In this document: positions 36,077 through 48,577 of the stretch, one piece after another | Layout: each line of letters opens with the position of its first letter | Position numbering within the stretch: the first letter of the stretch is position 1 | Source of the DNA: Clusia tigrina | Taxonomy: Eukaryota; Arthropoda; Insecta; Diptera; Clusiidae | Reading direction: 5' to 3' | Length of the DNA: 64,000 nt | NCBI GenBank assembly: GCA_920105625.2 | Contig: OV050031.1 | Location: 93,315,676-93,379,675 of the forward strand | The notes under the pieces: model-generated | The model's input: the letters and a program-made list of their open reading frames with translations, nothing else | Databases searched by the model: none | What the model was told of the DNA's origin: nothing | Position numbers and translations under genes: made by a program

Positions 36077-38426
36077 ACATACAAATACTTGTAACTTTTT
36101 ACTGGAGCGTCATAAAACCTTGAAATTTTGTAACAATAAAGTACTCGAGCCTCTTGTGAATTTAAGCTATTGCTCAAAGCTATGCTACCCTTGAATCCTA
36201 AATCAAACACTGACAAAACTTCAAATGGCCCTAACTTCTATACGGTACGTCCTACACCTATCTAAGTTTGCAACATATAAATGCTTGTAACTTTTTACTG
36301 GAGCGTCATAAAACATTGTAATTTTGTAACAATAAAGTACTCGAGCCTCTTGTCAATTTAAGCTATCGCTCAAAGCTATGCTACCCTTAAGTCCCAAATC
36401 AAACACTAATAAAACTTCAAATGGCTCTAAATTCTATACGGTACGTCCTACACCTATCAAAGTTTGCAACACACAAATGCTTGTAACTTTTCACTGGAGC
36501 GTTATAAAACCTTGAAATTTTGTAACAATAAAGTACTCGAGCCTCTTGTCAATTTAAGCTATTACTCAAAGCTATGCTACCCTTGAATCCCAAATCAAAC
36601 ACTGATAAAACTTCAAATGGCCCTAACTTCTATACGGTACGTCCTACACCTATCAAAGTTTGCAACATATAAATACTTGTAACTTTTTACTGGAGCGTCA
36701 TAAAACATTGAAATTTTGTAACAATAAAGTACTCGAGCCTCTTGTCAATTTAAGCTATCGCTCAAAGCTATGCTACCCTTGAGTCCTAAATCAATCACTG
36801 ATAAAACTTCAAATGGCCCTAACTTCTATACGGTACGTCCTACACCTATCAAAGTTTGCAACATATAAATGCTTGTAACTTTTTACTGGAGCGTCATAAA
36901 ACCTTGAAATTTTGTAACAATAAAGCACTCGAGCCTCTTGTCAATTTAAGCTATCGCTCAAAGCTATGCCACCCTTGAATCCCAAATAAAACACTGATAA
37001 AACTTCAAACGGCCCTAAATTCTATACGGTACGTCCTACACCTATCAAAGTTTGCAACATATAAATGCTTGTAACTTTTTACTGGAGCGTCATAAAACCT
37101 TGAAATTTTGTAACAATAAAGTACTCGAGCCTCTTGTCAATTTAAGCTATCGCTCAAAGCTATGCTACCCTTGAATCCCAAATAAAACACTGATAAAACT
37201 TCAAATGGCCCTAACTTCTGTATGGAACGTCCTACACCTATCAAAGTTTGCAACACACAAATGCATTTAACTTTTTACTGCAGCGTCATAAAACCCTGAA
37301 ATTTTGTAACAATAAAGTACTCGAGCCTCTTGTCAATCTAAGCTATCGCTCAAAGCTATGCTACCCTTAAGTCCCAAATCAAACACTGATAAAACTTCAA
37401 ATGGCCCTAAATTCTATATGGTACGTCCTACACCTATCAGAATTTGCAACATATAAATGCTTGTAACTTTTTACTGGAGCGTCATAAAACATTGAAATTT
37501 TGTAACAATAAAGTACTCGAGCCTCTTGTCAATTTAAGCTATCGCTCAAAGCTATGCCACCCTTGAGTCCCAAATCAATCACTGATAAAACTTCAAATGG
37601 CCCTAACTTCTATACGGTACGTCCTACACCTATCAAACTTTGCAACATATAAATGCTTCTAACTTTTTACTGGAGAGTCATAAAACCTTGAAATTTTGTA
37701 ACAATAAAGTACTCGAGCCTCTTGTCAATTTAAGCTATCGCTCAATGCTATGCTACCCTTGAATCCCAAATAAAACACTGATAAAACTTCAAATGGCCCT
37801 AAATTCTATACGGTACGTCCTACACCTATCAAAGTTTGCAACACACAAATGCTTGTAACTTTTCACTGGAGCGTTATAAAACCTTGAAATTTTGTAACAA
37901 TAAAGTACTCGAGCCTCTTGTCAATTTAAGCTATTGCTCAAAGCTATGCTACCCTTGAATCCCAAATCAAACACTGATAAAACTTCAAATGGCCCTAACT
38001 TCTATACGGTACGTCCTACACCTATCAAAGTTTGCAACATATAAATACTTGTAACTTTTTATTGGAGCGTCATAAAACATTGAAATTTTGTAACAATAAA
38101 GTACTCGAGCCTCTTGTCAATTTAAGCTATCGCTCAAAGCTATGCTACCCTTAAGTCCCAAATCAAACACGGATAAAACTTCAAATGGCCCTAACTTCTG
38201 TACGGTACGTCCTACACCTATCAAAGTTTGCAACATACAAATGCTTGTAACTTTTTACTGGAGCGTCATAAAACCTTGAAATTTTGTAACAATAAAGTAC
38301 TCGAGCCTCTTGACAATTTAAGCTATCGCTCAAAGTTATGCTACCCTTAAGTCCCAAATCAAACACTGATAAAACTTCAAATGGCCCTGCCTTCTGTACG
38401 GTACGTCCTACACCTACAAGTTTGCA
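36077..38426. repeat. Third HOR copy, diverging after monomer 8
   Basis: Monomers at 36077-37252 follow copy 2: A, cattgtaatttt, acacac, tataaatact, aagcactcg, gtatggaacg. At 37253 the acacacaaatgcattt monomer is followed directly by the cagaatttg/tatgccacc monomer (37449), then ggagagtc (37645), acacac/gcgttat (37841), cacggataaaac (38037) and the gacaattt/aagttatg monomer (38233) with a 2-bp loss near 38416. The gcagcttg dimer does not return. Confidence 0.84.
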
Positions 38427-39210
38427 ACATACAAATGCTTGTAACTTTTTACTGGAGCGTCATAAAACCTTGAAATTTTGTAACAATAAAGTACTCGAGC
38501 CTCTTGTCAATTTAAGCTATCGCTCAAAGCTATGCTACCCTTGAGTCCCAAATCAAACACTGATAAAACTTCAAATGGCCCTAACTTCTATACGGTACGT
38601 CCTACACCTATCAAAGTTTGCGACATATAAATGCTTGTAGCTTTTTACTGGAGCGTCATAAAACCTTGAAATTTTGTAACAATAAAGTACTCGAGCCTCT
38701 TGTCAATTTAAGCTATTGCTCAAAGCTATGCTACCCTTGAATCCCAAATCAAACACTAATAAAACTTCAAATGGCCCTAAATTCTATACGGTACGTCCTA
38801 CACCTATCAAAGTTTGCAACACACAAATGCTTGTAACTTTTCACTGGAGCGTTATAAAACCTTGAAATTTTGTAACAATAAAGTACTCGAGCCTCTTGTC
38901 AATTTAAGCTATTGCTCAAAGCTATGCTACCCTTGAATCCCAAATCAAACACTGATAAAACTTCAAATGGCCCTAACTTCTATACGGTACGTCCTACACC
39001 TATCAAAGTTTGCAACATATAAATACTTGTAACTTTTTATTGGAGCGTCATAAAACATTGAAATTTTGTAACAATAAAGTACTCGAGCCTCTTGTCAATT
39101 TAAGCTATCGCTCAAAGCTATGCTACCCTTAAGTCCCAAATCAAACACGGATAAAACTTCAAATGGCCCTAACTTCTGTACGGTACGTCCTACACCTATC
39201 AAAGTTTGCA
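38427..39210. repeat. Four satellite monomers with local re-use of order
   Basis: Near-consensus (38427), gcgacatataaatg with taataaaac (38623), acacac/gcgttat (38819) and a second cacggataaaac monomer (39015). The last matches 38037, five monomers earlier. Confidence 0.82.
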
Positions 39211-39366
39211 ACATACAAATGCTTGTAACTTTTTACTGGAGCGTCATAAAACCTTGAAATTTTGTAACAATAAAGTACTCGAGCTTGAGTCCCAAATCAA
39301 TCACTGATAAAACTTCAAATGGCCCTAACTTCTATACGGTACGTCCTACACCTATCAAAGTTTGCA
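39211..39366 (+). repeat. Truncated monomer, 156 bp (40-bp internal deletion)
   Basis: The sequence runs gtactcgag-cttgagtccc where the consensus has 40 more bases between the gagc and the ttgagtccc. Anchor spacing drops to 156 (39275 to 39431). The junction shares a single c, so there is essentially no homology at the breakpoint. That contrasts with the in-register exchanges elsewhere. Confidence 0.93.
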
Positions 39367-40542
39367 ACATATAAAAGCTTGTAACTTTTTACTGGAGCGT
39401 CATAAAACCTTGAAATTTTGTAACAATAAAGCACTCGAGCCTCTTGTCAATTTAAGCTATCGCTCAAAGCTATGCTACCCTTGAATCCCAAATAAAACAC
39501 TGATAAAACTTCAAACGGCCCTAAATTCTATACGGTACGTCCTACAATTATCAAAGTTTGCAACATATAAATGCTTGTAACTTTTTACTGGAGCGTCATA
39601 AAACCTTGAAATTTTGTAACAATAAAGTACTCGAGCCTCTTGTCAATCTAAGCTATCGCTCAAAGCTATGCTACCCTTAAGTCCCAAATCAAACACTGAT
39701 AAAACTTCAAATGGCCCTAAATTCTATACGGTACGTCCTACACCTATCAAAGTTTGCAACACACAATTGCTTGTAACTTTTCACTGGAGCGTCATAAAAC
39801 CTTCAAATTTTGTAACAATTAAGTACTCGAGCCTCTTGTCAATTTAAGCTATTGCTCAAAGCTATGCTACCCTTGAATCCCAAATCAAACACTGATAAAA
39901 CATCAAATGGCCCTAACTTCTATACGGTACGTCCTACACCTATCAGAATTTGCAACATATAAATGCTTGTAACTTTTTACTGGAGCGTCATAAAACATTG
40001 AAATTTTGTAACAATAAAGTACTCGAGCCTCTTGTCAATTTAAGCTATCGCTCAAAGCTATGCCACCCTTGAGTCCCAAATCAATCACTGATAAAACTTC
40101 AAATGGCCCTAACTTCTATACGGTACGTCCTACACCTATCAAACTTTGCAACATATAAATGCTTCTAACTTTTTACTGGAGCGTCATAAAACCTTGAAAT
40201 TTTGTAACAATAAAGTACTCGAGCCTCTTGTCAATTTAAGCTATCGTTCAAATCTATGCTACCCTTAAGTCCCACATCAAACACTGATAAAACTTCAAAT
40301 GGCCCTTACTTCTATACGGTACGTCCTACACCTATCAAAGTTTGCAACATACAAATACTTGTAACTTTTTATTGGAGCGTAATAAAACCTTGAAATTGTG
40401 TAACAATAAAGTACACGAGCCTCTTGTCAATTTAAGCTATTGCTCAAAGCTATGCTACCCTTGAATCCCAAATCAAACACTAATAAAACTTCAAATGGCC
40501 CTAAATTCTATACGGTACGTCCTACACCTATCAAAGTTTGCA
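39367..40542. repeat. Six mixed satellite monomers
   Basis: Order: aagcactcg/ttcaaacgg (39367), caatctaagc (39563), accttcaaattt with acaattaag (39759), cagaatttg/tatgccacc (39955), gcttctaac/cccacatc (40151), and gaaattgtgtaac with tacacgag (40347). The last four reappear in this order at 46814, 49558 and 59227, and with gaaattttg in the last monomer at 51993 and 56483. Confidence 0.84.
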
Positions 40543-41325
40543 ACATACAATTGCTTGTAACTTTTCACTGGAGCGTCATAAAACCTTCAAATTTTGTAAC
40601 AATTAAGTACTCGAGCCTCTTGTCAATTTAAGCTATTGCTCAAAGCTATGCTACCCTTGAATCCCAAATCAAACACTGATAAAACATCAAATGGCCCTAA
40701 CTTCTGTACGGTACGTCCTACACCTATCAAAGTTTGCAACATACAAATGCTTGTAACTTTTTACTGGAGCGTCATAAAACCTTGAAATTTTGTAACAATA
40801 AAGTACTCGAGCCTCTTGTCAATTTAAGCTATTGCTCAAAGCTATGCTACCCTTAAGTCCCAAATCAAACACTGATAAAACTTCAAATGGCCCTAACTTC
40901 TGTACGGTACGTCCTACACCTATCAAAGTTTGCAACATACAATTGCTTGTAACTTTTCACTGGAGCGTCATAAAACCTTCAAATTTTGTAACAATTAAGT
41001 ACTCGAGCCTCTTGTCAATTTAAGCTATTGCTCAAAGCTATGCTACCCTTGAATCCCAAATCAAACACTGATAAAACATCAAATGGCCCTAACTTCTGTA
41101 CGGTACGTCCTACACCTATCAAAGTTTGCAACATACAAATGCTTGTAACTTTTTACTGGAGCGTCATAAAACCTTGAAATTTTGTAACAATAAAGTACTC
41201 GAGCCTCTTGTCAATTTAAGCTATTGCTCAAAGCTATGCTACCCTTAAGTCCCAAATCAAACTCTGATAAAACTTCAAATGGCCCTAACTTCTGTACGGT
41301 ACGTCCTACACCTATCAAAGTTTGC
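40543..41325. repeat. Tandem dimer duplication (392 + 391 bp)
   Basis: An acatacaattg monomer with accttcaaattt and acaattaag, followed by an acatacaaatg monomer with cttctgtacgg, occurs twice in a row (40543 and 40935). The second copy has aaactctgat and a missing base near 41326. This is the shortest clean tandem HOR-like duplication outside the left domain. Confidence 0.87.
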
Positions 41326-44300
41326 ACATACAAATGCTTGTAACTTTTTACTGGAGCGTCATAAAACCTTGAAATTTTGTAACAATAAAGTACTCGAGCC
41401 TGTTGTCAATTTAAGCTATCGCTCAAAGTTATGCTACCCTTAAGTCCCAAATCAAACACTGATAAAACTTCAAATGGCCCTACCTTCTGTACGGTATGTC
41501 CTACACCTATCAAAGTTTGCAACATACAAATGCTTGTAACTTTTTACTGGAGCGTAATAAAACCTTGAAATTTTGTAACAATAAAGTACTCGAGCCTCTT
41601 GTCAATTTAAGCTATTGCTCAAAGCTATGCTACCCTTGAATCCCAAATCAAACACTAATAAAACTTCAAATGGCCCTAAATTCTATACGGTACGTCCTAC
41701 ACCTATCAAAGTTTGCAACACACAAATGCTTGTAACTTTTCACTGGAGCGTTATGAAACCTTGAAATTTTGTAACAATAAAGTACTCGAACCTCTTGTCA
41801 ATTTAAGCTATTGCTCAAAGCTATGCTACCCTTGAATCCCAAATCAAACACTGATAAAACTTCAAATGGCCCTAACTTCTATACGGTACGTCCTACACCT
41901 ATCAAAGTTTGCAACATACAAATACTTGTAACTTTTTATTGGAGCGTAATAAAACCTTGAAATTGTGTAACAATAAAGTACACGAGCCTCTTGTCAGTTT
42001 AAGCTATTGCTCAAAGCTATGCTACCCTTAAGTCTCGAATCAAACACTGATAAAACTTCAAATGGCCCTAACTTCTGTACGGTACGTCCTACACCTATCA
42101 AAGTTTGCGACATATAAATGCTTGTAGCTTTTTACTGGAGCGTCATAAAACCTTGAAATTTTGTAACAATAAAGTACTCGAGCCTCTTGTCAATTTAAGC
42201 TATTGCTCAAAGCTATGCTACCCTTGAATCCCAAATCAAACACTAATAAAACTTCAAATGGCCCTAAATTCTATACGGTACGTCCTACACCTATCAAAGT
42301 TTGCAACATACAAATGCTTGTAACTTTTTACTGGAGCGTCATAAAACCTTGAAATTTTGTAACAATAAAGTACTCGAGCCTCTTGTCAATTTAAGCTATC
42401 GCTCAAAGCTATGCTACCCTTGAGTCCCAAATCAAACACTGATAAAACTTCAAATGGCCCTAACTTCTATACGGTACGTCCTACACCTATCAAAGTTTGC
42501 GACATATAAATGCTTGTAGCTTTTTACTGGAGCGTCATAAAACCTTGAAATTTTGTAACAATAAAGTACTCGAGCCTCTTGTCAATTTAAGCTATTGCTC
42601 AAAGCTATGCTACCCTTGAATCCCAAATCAAACACTAATAAAACTTCAAATGGCCCTAAATTCTATACGGTACGTCCTACACCTATCAAAGTTTGCAACA
42701 CACAAATGCTTGTAACTTTTCACTGGAGCGTTATGAAACCTTGAAATTTTGTAACAATAAAGTACTCGAGCCTCTTGTCAATTGAAGCTATTGCTCAAAG
42801 CTATGCTACCCTTGAATCCCAAATCAAACACTGATAAAACTTCAAATGGCCCTAACTTCTATACGGTACGTCCTACACCTATCAAAGTTTGCTACATATA
42901 AATACTTGTAACTTTTTACTGGAGCGTCATAAAACATTGAAATTTTGTAACAATAAAGTACTCGAGCCTCTTGTCAATTTAAGCTATCGCTCAAAGCTAT
43001 GCTACCCTTGAGTCCCAAATCAATCACTGATAAAACTTCAAATGGCCCTAACTTCTATACGGTACGTCCTACACCTATCAAAGTTTGCAACATATAAATG
43101 CTTGTAACTTTTTACTGGAGCGTCATAAAACCTTGAAATTTTGTAACAATAAAGCACTCGAACCTCTTGTCAATTTAAGCTATCGCTCAAAGCTATGCTA
43201 CCCTTGAATCCCAAATAAAACACTGATAAAACTTCAAACGGCCCTAAATTCTATACGGTATGTCCTACACCTATCAAAGTTTGCAACATATAAATGCTTG
43301 TAACTTTTTACTGGAGCGTCATAAAACCTTGAAATTTTGTAACAATAAAGTACTCGAGCCTCTTGTCAATTTAAGCTATCGCTCAAAGCTATGCTACCCT
43401 TGAATCCCAAATAAAACACTGATAAAACTTCAAATGGCCCTAACTTCTGTATGGAACGTCCTACACCTATCAAAGTTTGCAACACACAAATGCATTTAAC
43501 TTTTTACTGGAGCGTCATAAAACCCTGAAATTTTGTAACAATAAAGTACTCGAGCCTCTTGTCAATCTAAGCTATCGCTCAAAGCTATGCTACCCTTAAG
43601 TCCCAAATCAAACACTGATAAAACTTCAAATGGCCCTAAATTCTATACGGTACGTCCTACACCTATCAAAGTTTGCAACATACAATTGCTTGTAACTTTT
43701 CACTGGAGCGTCATAAAACCTTCAAATTTTGTAACAATTAAGTACTCGAGCCTCTTGTCAATTTAAGCTATTGCTCAAAGCTATGCTACCCTTGAATCGC
43801 AAATCAAACACTGATAAAACATCAAATGGCCCTAACTTCTGTACGGTACGTCCTACACCTATCAAAGTTTGCAACATACAAATGCTTGTAACTTTTTACT
43901 GGAGCGTCATAAAACCTTGAAATTTTGTAACAATAAAGTACTCGAGCCTCTTGTCAATTTAAGCTATTGCTCAAAGCTATGCTACCCTTAAGTCCCAAAT
44001 CAAACACTGATAAAACTTCAAATGGCCCTAACTTCTGTACGGTACGTCCTACACCTATCAAAGTTTGCAACATACAAATGCTTGTAACTTTTTACTGGAG
44101 CGTCATAAAACCTTGAAATTTTGTAACAATAAAGTACTCGAGCCTCTTGTCAATTTAAGCTATCGCTCAAAGTTATGCTACCCTTAAGTCCCAAATCAAA
44201 CACTGATAAAACTTCAAATGGCCCTACCTTCTGTACGGTATGTCCTACACCTATCAAAGTTTGCAACATACAAATGCTTGTAACTTTTTACTGGAGCGTC

Positions 44301-44657
44301 ATAAAACCTTGAAATTTTGTAACAATAAAGTACTCGAGCCTCTTGTCAATTTAAGCTATCGCTCAAAGCTATGCTACCCTTGAGTCCCAAATCAAACACT
44401 GATAAAACTTCAAATGGCCCTAACTTCTATACGGTACGTCCTACACCTATCAAAGTTTGCGACATATAAATGCTTGTAGCTTTTTACTGGAGCGTCATAA
44501 AACCTTGAAATTTTGTAACAATAAAGTACTCGAGCCTCTTGTCAATTTAAGCTATTGCTCAAAGCTATGCTACCCTTGAATCCCAAATCAAACACTAATA
44601 AAACTTCAAATGGCCCTAAATTCTATACGGTACGTCCTACACCTATCAAAGTTTGCA
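41326..44657. repeat. Mixed satellite monomers, 17 x 196 bp
   Basis: All monomers are full length. The gcgacatataaatg monomer occurs at 42110, 42502 and 44462. Two acacac monomers share a private gcgttatgaaacc (41718, 42698). The order from 42894 to 44657 (tataaatact, aagcactcg, gtatggaacg, acacacaaatgcattt, accttcaaattt, two cttctgtacgg monomers, consensus, gcgacat) matches the fuller HOR to the right. Confidence 0.82.
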
Positions 44658-45833
44658 ACACACAAATGCTTGTAACTTTTCACTGGAGCGTTATAAAACC
44701 TTGAAATTTTGTAACAATAAAGTACTCGAGCCTCTTGTCAATTTAAGCTATTGCTCAAAGCTATGCTACCCTTGAATCCCAAATCAAACACTAATAAAAC
44801 TTCAAATGGCCCTAAATTCTATACGGTACGTCCTACACCTATCAAAGTTTGCAACACACAAATGCTTGTAACTTTTCACTGGAGCGTTATAAAACCTTGA
44901 AATTTTGTAACAATAAAGTACTCGAGCCTCTTGTCAATTTAAGCTATCGCTCAAAGCTATGCTACCCTTGAGTCCCAAATCAATCACTGATAAAACTTCA
45001 AATGGCCCTAACTTCTATACGGTACGTCCTACACCTATCAAAGTTTGCAACATATAAATGCTTGTAACTTTTTACTGGAGCGTCATAAAACCTTGAAATT
45101 TTGTAACAATAAAGCACTCGAGCCTCTTGTCAATTTAAGCTATCGCTCAAAGCTATGCTACCCTTGAATCCCAAATAAAACACTGATAAAACTTCAAACG
45201 GCCCTAAATTCTATACGGTACGTCCTACACCTATCAAAGTTTGCAACATACAAATGCTTGTAACTTTTTACTGGAGCGTCATAAAACCTTGAAATTTTGT
45301 AACAATAAAGTACTCGAGCCTCTTGTCAATTTAAGCTATCGCTCAAAGCTATGCTACCCTTGAATCCCAAATAAAACACTGATAAAACTTCAAATGGCCC
45401 TAACTTCTGTATGGAACGTCCTACACCTATCAAAGTTTGCAACACACAAATGCATTTAACTTTTTACTGGAGCGTCATAAAACCCTGAAATTTTGTAACA
45501 ATAAAGTACTCGAGCCTCTTGTCAATTTAAGCTATCGCTCAAAGCTATGCTACCCTTAAGTCCCAAATCAAACACTGATAAAACTTCAAATGGCCCTAAA
45601 TTCTATACGGTACGTCCTACACCTATCAAAGTTTGCAACATACAATTGCTTGTAACTTTTCACTGGAGCGTCATAAAACCTTCAAATTTTGTAACAATTA
45701 AGTACTCGAGCCTCTTGTCAATTTAAGCTATTGCTCAAAGCTATGCTACCCTTGAATCCCAAATCAAACACTAATAAAACTTCAAATGGCCCTAAATTCT
45801 ATACGGTACGTCCTACACCTATCAAAGTTTGCA
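44658..45833. repeat. 6-monomer HOR copy 1 (1176 bp)
   Basis: Order: acacac/taataaaac, acacac/aatcaatcac, aagcactcg/ttcaaacgg, gtatggaacg, acacacaaatgcattt/accctgaaa, acatacaattg/accttcaaattt. It is directly repeated at 45834. The last monomer of copy 1 ends with taataaaac and ccctaaa, whereas that of copy 2 ends with acatcaaatgg. Confidence 0.9.
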
Positions 45834-47009
45834 ACACACAAATGCTTGTAACTTTTCACTGGAGCGTTATAAAACCTTGAAATTTTGTAACAATAAAGTA
45901 CTCGAGCCTCTTGTCAATTTAAGCTATTGCTCAAAGCTATGCTACCCTTGAATCCCAAATCAAACACTAATAAAACTTCAAATGGCCCTAAATTCTATAC
46001 GGTACGTCCTACACCTATCAAAGTTTGCAACACACAAATGCTTGTAACTTTTCACTGGAGCGTTATAAAACCTTGAAATTTTGTAACAATAAAGTACTCG
46101 AGCCTCTTGTCAATTTAAGCTATCGCTCAAAGCTATGCTACCCTTGAGTCCCAAATCAATCACTGATAAAACTTCAAATGGCCCTAACTTCTATACGGTA
46201 CGTCCTACACCTATCAAAGTTTGCAACATATAAATTCTTGTAACTTTTTACTGGAGCGTCATAAAACCTTGAAATTTTGTAACAATAAAGCACTCGAGCC
46301 TCTTGTCAATTTAAGCTATCGCTCAAAGCTATGCTACCCTTGAATCCCAAATAAAACACTGATAAAACTTCAAACGGCCCTAAATTCTATACGGTACGTC
46401 CTACACCTATCAAAGTTTGCAACATACAAATGCTTGTAACTTTTTACTGGAGCGTCATAAAACCTTGAAATTTTGTAACAATAAAGTACTCGAGCCTCTT
46501 GTCAATTTAAGCTATCGCTCAAAGCTATGCTACCCTTGAATCCCAAATAAAACACTGATAAAACTTCAAATGGCCCTAACTTCTGTATGGAACGTCCTAC
46601 ACCTATCAAAGTTTGCAACACACAAATGCATTTAACTTTTTACTGGAGCGTCATAAAACCCTGAAATTTTGTAACAATAAAGTACTCGAGCCTCTTGTCA
46701 ATTTAAGCTATCGCTCAAAGCTATGCTACCCTTAAGTCCCAAATCAAACACTGATAAAACTTCAAATGGCCCTAAATTCTATACGGTACGTCCTACACCT
46801 ATCAAAGTTTGCAACATACAATTGCTTGTAACTTTTCACTGGAGCGTCATAAAACCTTCAAATTTTGTAACAATTAAGTACTCGAGCCTCTTGTCAATTT
46901 AAGCTATTGCTCAAAGCTATGCTACCCTTGAATCCCAAATCAAACACTGATAAAACATCAAATGGCCCTAACTTCTATACGGTACGTCCTACACCTATCA
47001 GAATTTGCA
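45834..47009. repeat. 6-monomer HOR copy 2 (1176 bp)
   Basis: Same monomer order as 44658-45833. A private tataaattcttg occurs in the third monomer. It also forms the start of the 14-monomer repeat. Confidence 0.9.
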
Positions 47010-48577
47010 ACATATAAATGCTTGTAACTTTTTACTGGAGCGTCATAAAACATTGAAATTTTGTAACAATAAAGTACTCGAGCCTCTTGTCAATTTAAGC
47101 TATCGCTCAAAGCTATGCCACCCTTGAGTCCCAAATCAATCACTGATAAAACTTCAAATGGCCCTAACTTCTATACGGTACGTCCTACACCTATCAAAGT
47201 TTGCAACATATAAATGCTTCTAACTTTTTACTGGAGCGTCATAAAACCTTGAAATTTTGTAACAATAAAGTACTCGAGCCTCTTGTCAATTTAAGCTATC
47301 GTTCAAAGCTATGCTACCCTTAAGTCCCACATCAAGCACTGATAAAACTTCAAATGGCCCTTACTTCTATACGGTACGTCCTACACCTATCAAAGTTTGC
47401 AACATACAAATACTTGTAACTTTTTATTGGAGCGTAATAAAACCTTGAAATTGTGTAACAATAAAGTACACGAGCCTCTTGTCAGTTTAAGCTATTGCTC
47501 AAAGCTATGCTACCCTTAAGTCTCGAATCAAACACTGATAAAACTTTAAATGGCCCTAACTTCTGTACGGTACGTCCTACACCTATCAAAGTTTGCAACA
47601 TACAAATGCTTGTAACTTTTTACTGGAGCGTCATAAAACCTTGAAATTTTGTAAAAATAAAGTACTCGAGCCTCTTGTCAATTTAAGCTATTGCTCAAAG
47701 CTATGCTACCCTTAAGTCCCAAATCAAACACTGATAAAACTTCAAATGGCCCTAACTTCTATACGGTACGTCCTACACCTATCAAAGTTTGCAACATACA
47801 AATGCTTGTAACTTTTTACTGGAGCGTCATAAAACCTTGAAATTTTGTAACAATAAAGTACTCGAGCCTCTTGTCAATTTAAGCTATTGCTCAAAGCTAT
47901 GCTACCCTTAAGTCCCAAATCAAACACTGATAAAACTTCAAATGGCCCTAACTTCTGTACGGTACGTCCTACACCTATCAAAGTTTGCAACATACAAATG
48001 CTTGTAACTTTTTACTGGAGCGTCATAAAACCTTGAAATTTTGTAACAATAAAGTACTCGAGCCTCTTGTCAATTTAAGCTATCGCTCAAAGTTATGCTA
48101 CCCTTAAGTCCCAAATCAAACACTGATAAAACTTCAAATGGCCCTACCTTCTGTACGGTATGTCCTACACCTATCAAAGTTTGCAACATACAAATGCTTG
48201 TAACTTTTTACTGCAGCGTCATAAAACCTTGAAATTTTGTAACAATAAAGTACTCGAGCCTCTTGTCAATTTAAGCTATCGCTCAAAGCTATGCTACCCT
48301 TGAGTCCCAAATCAAACACTGATAAAACTTCAAATGGCCCTAACTTCTATACGGTACGTCCTACACCTATCAAAGTTTGCGACATATAAATGCTTGTAGC
48401 TTTTTACTGGAGCGTCATAAAACCTTGAAATTTTGTAACAATAAAGTACTCGAGCCTCTTGTCAATTTAAGCTATTGCTCAAAGCTATGCTACCCTTGAA
48501 TCCCAAATCAAACACTAATAAAACTTCAAATGGCCCTAAATTCTATACGGTACGTCCTACACCTATCAAAGTTTGCA
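45834..48577. repeat. 14-monomer HOR copy 1 (2744 bp)
   Basis: The six monomers above, then cagaatttg/tatgccacc (47010), gcttctaac with atcaagcac (47206), gaaattgtgtaac/tacacgag (47402), gtaaaaataaag (47598), two cttctgtacgg types (47794, 47990), a ctgcagcg consensus (48186) and gcgacatataaatg (48382). Markers gtatggaacg and gtgtaac recur exactly 2744 bp later. Confidence 0.89.
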
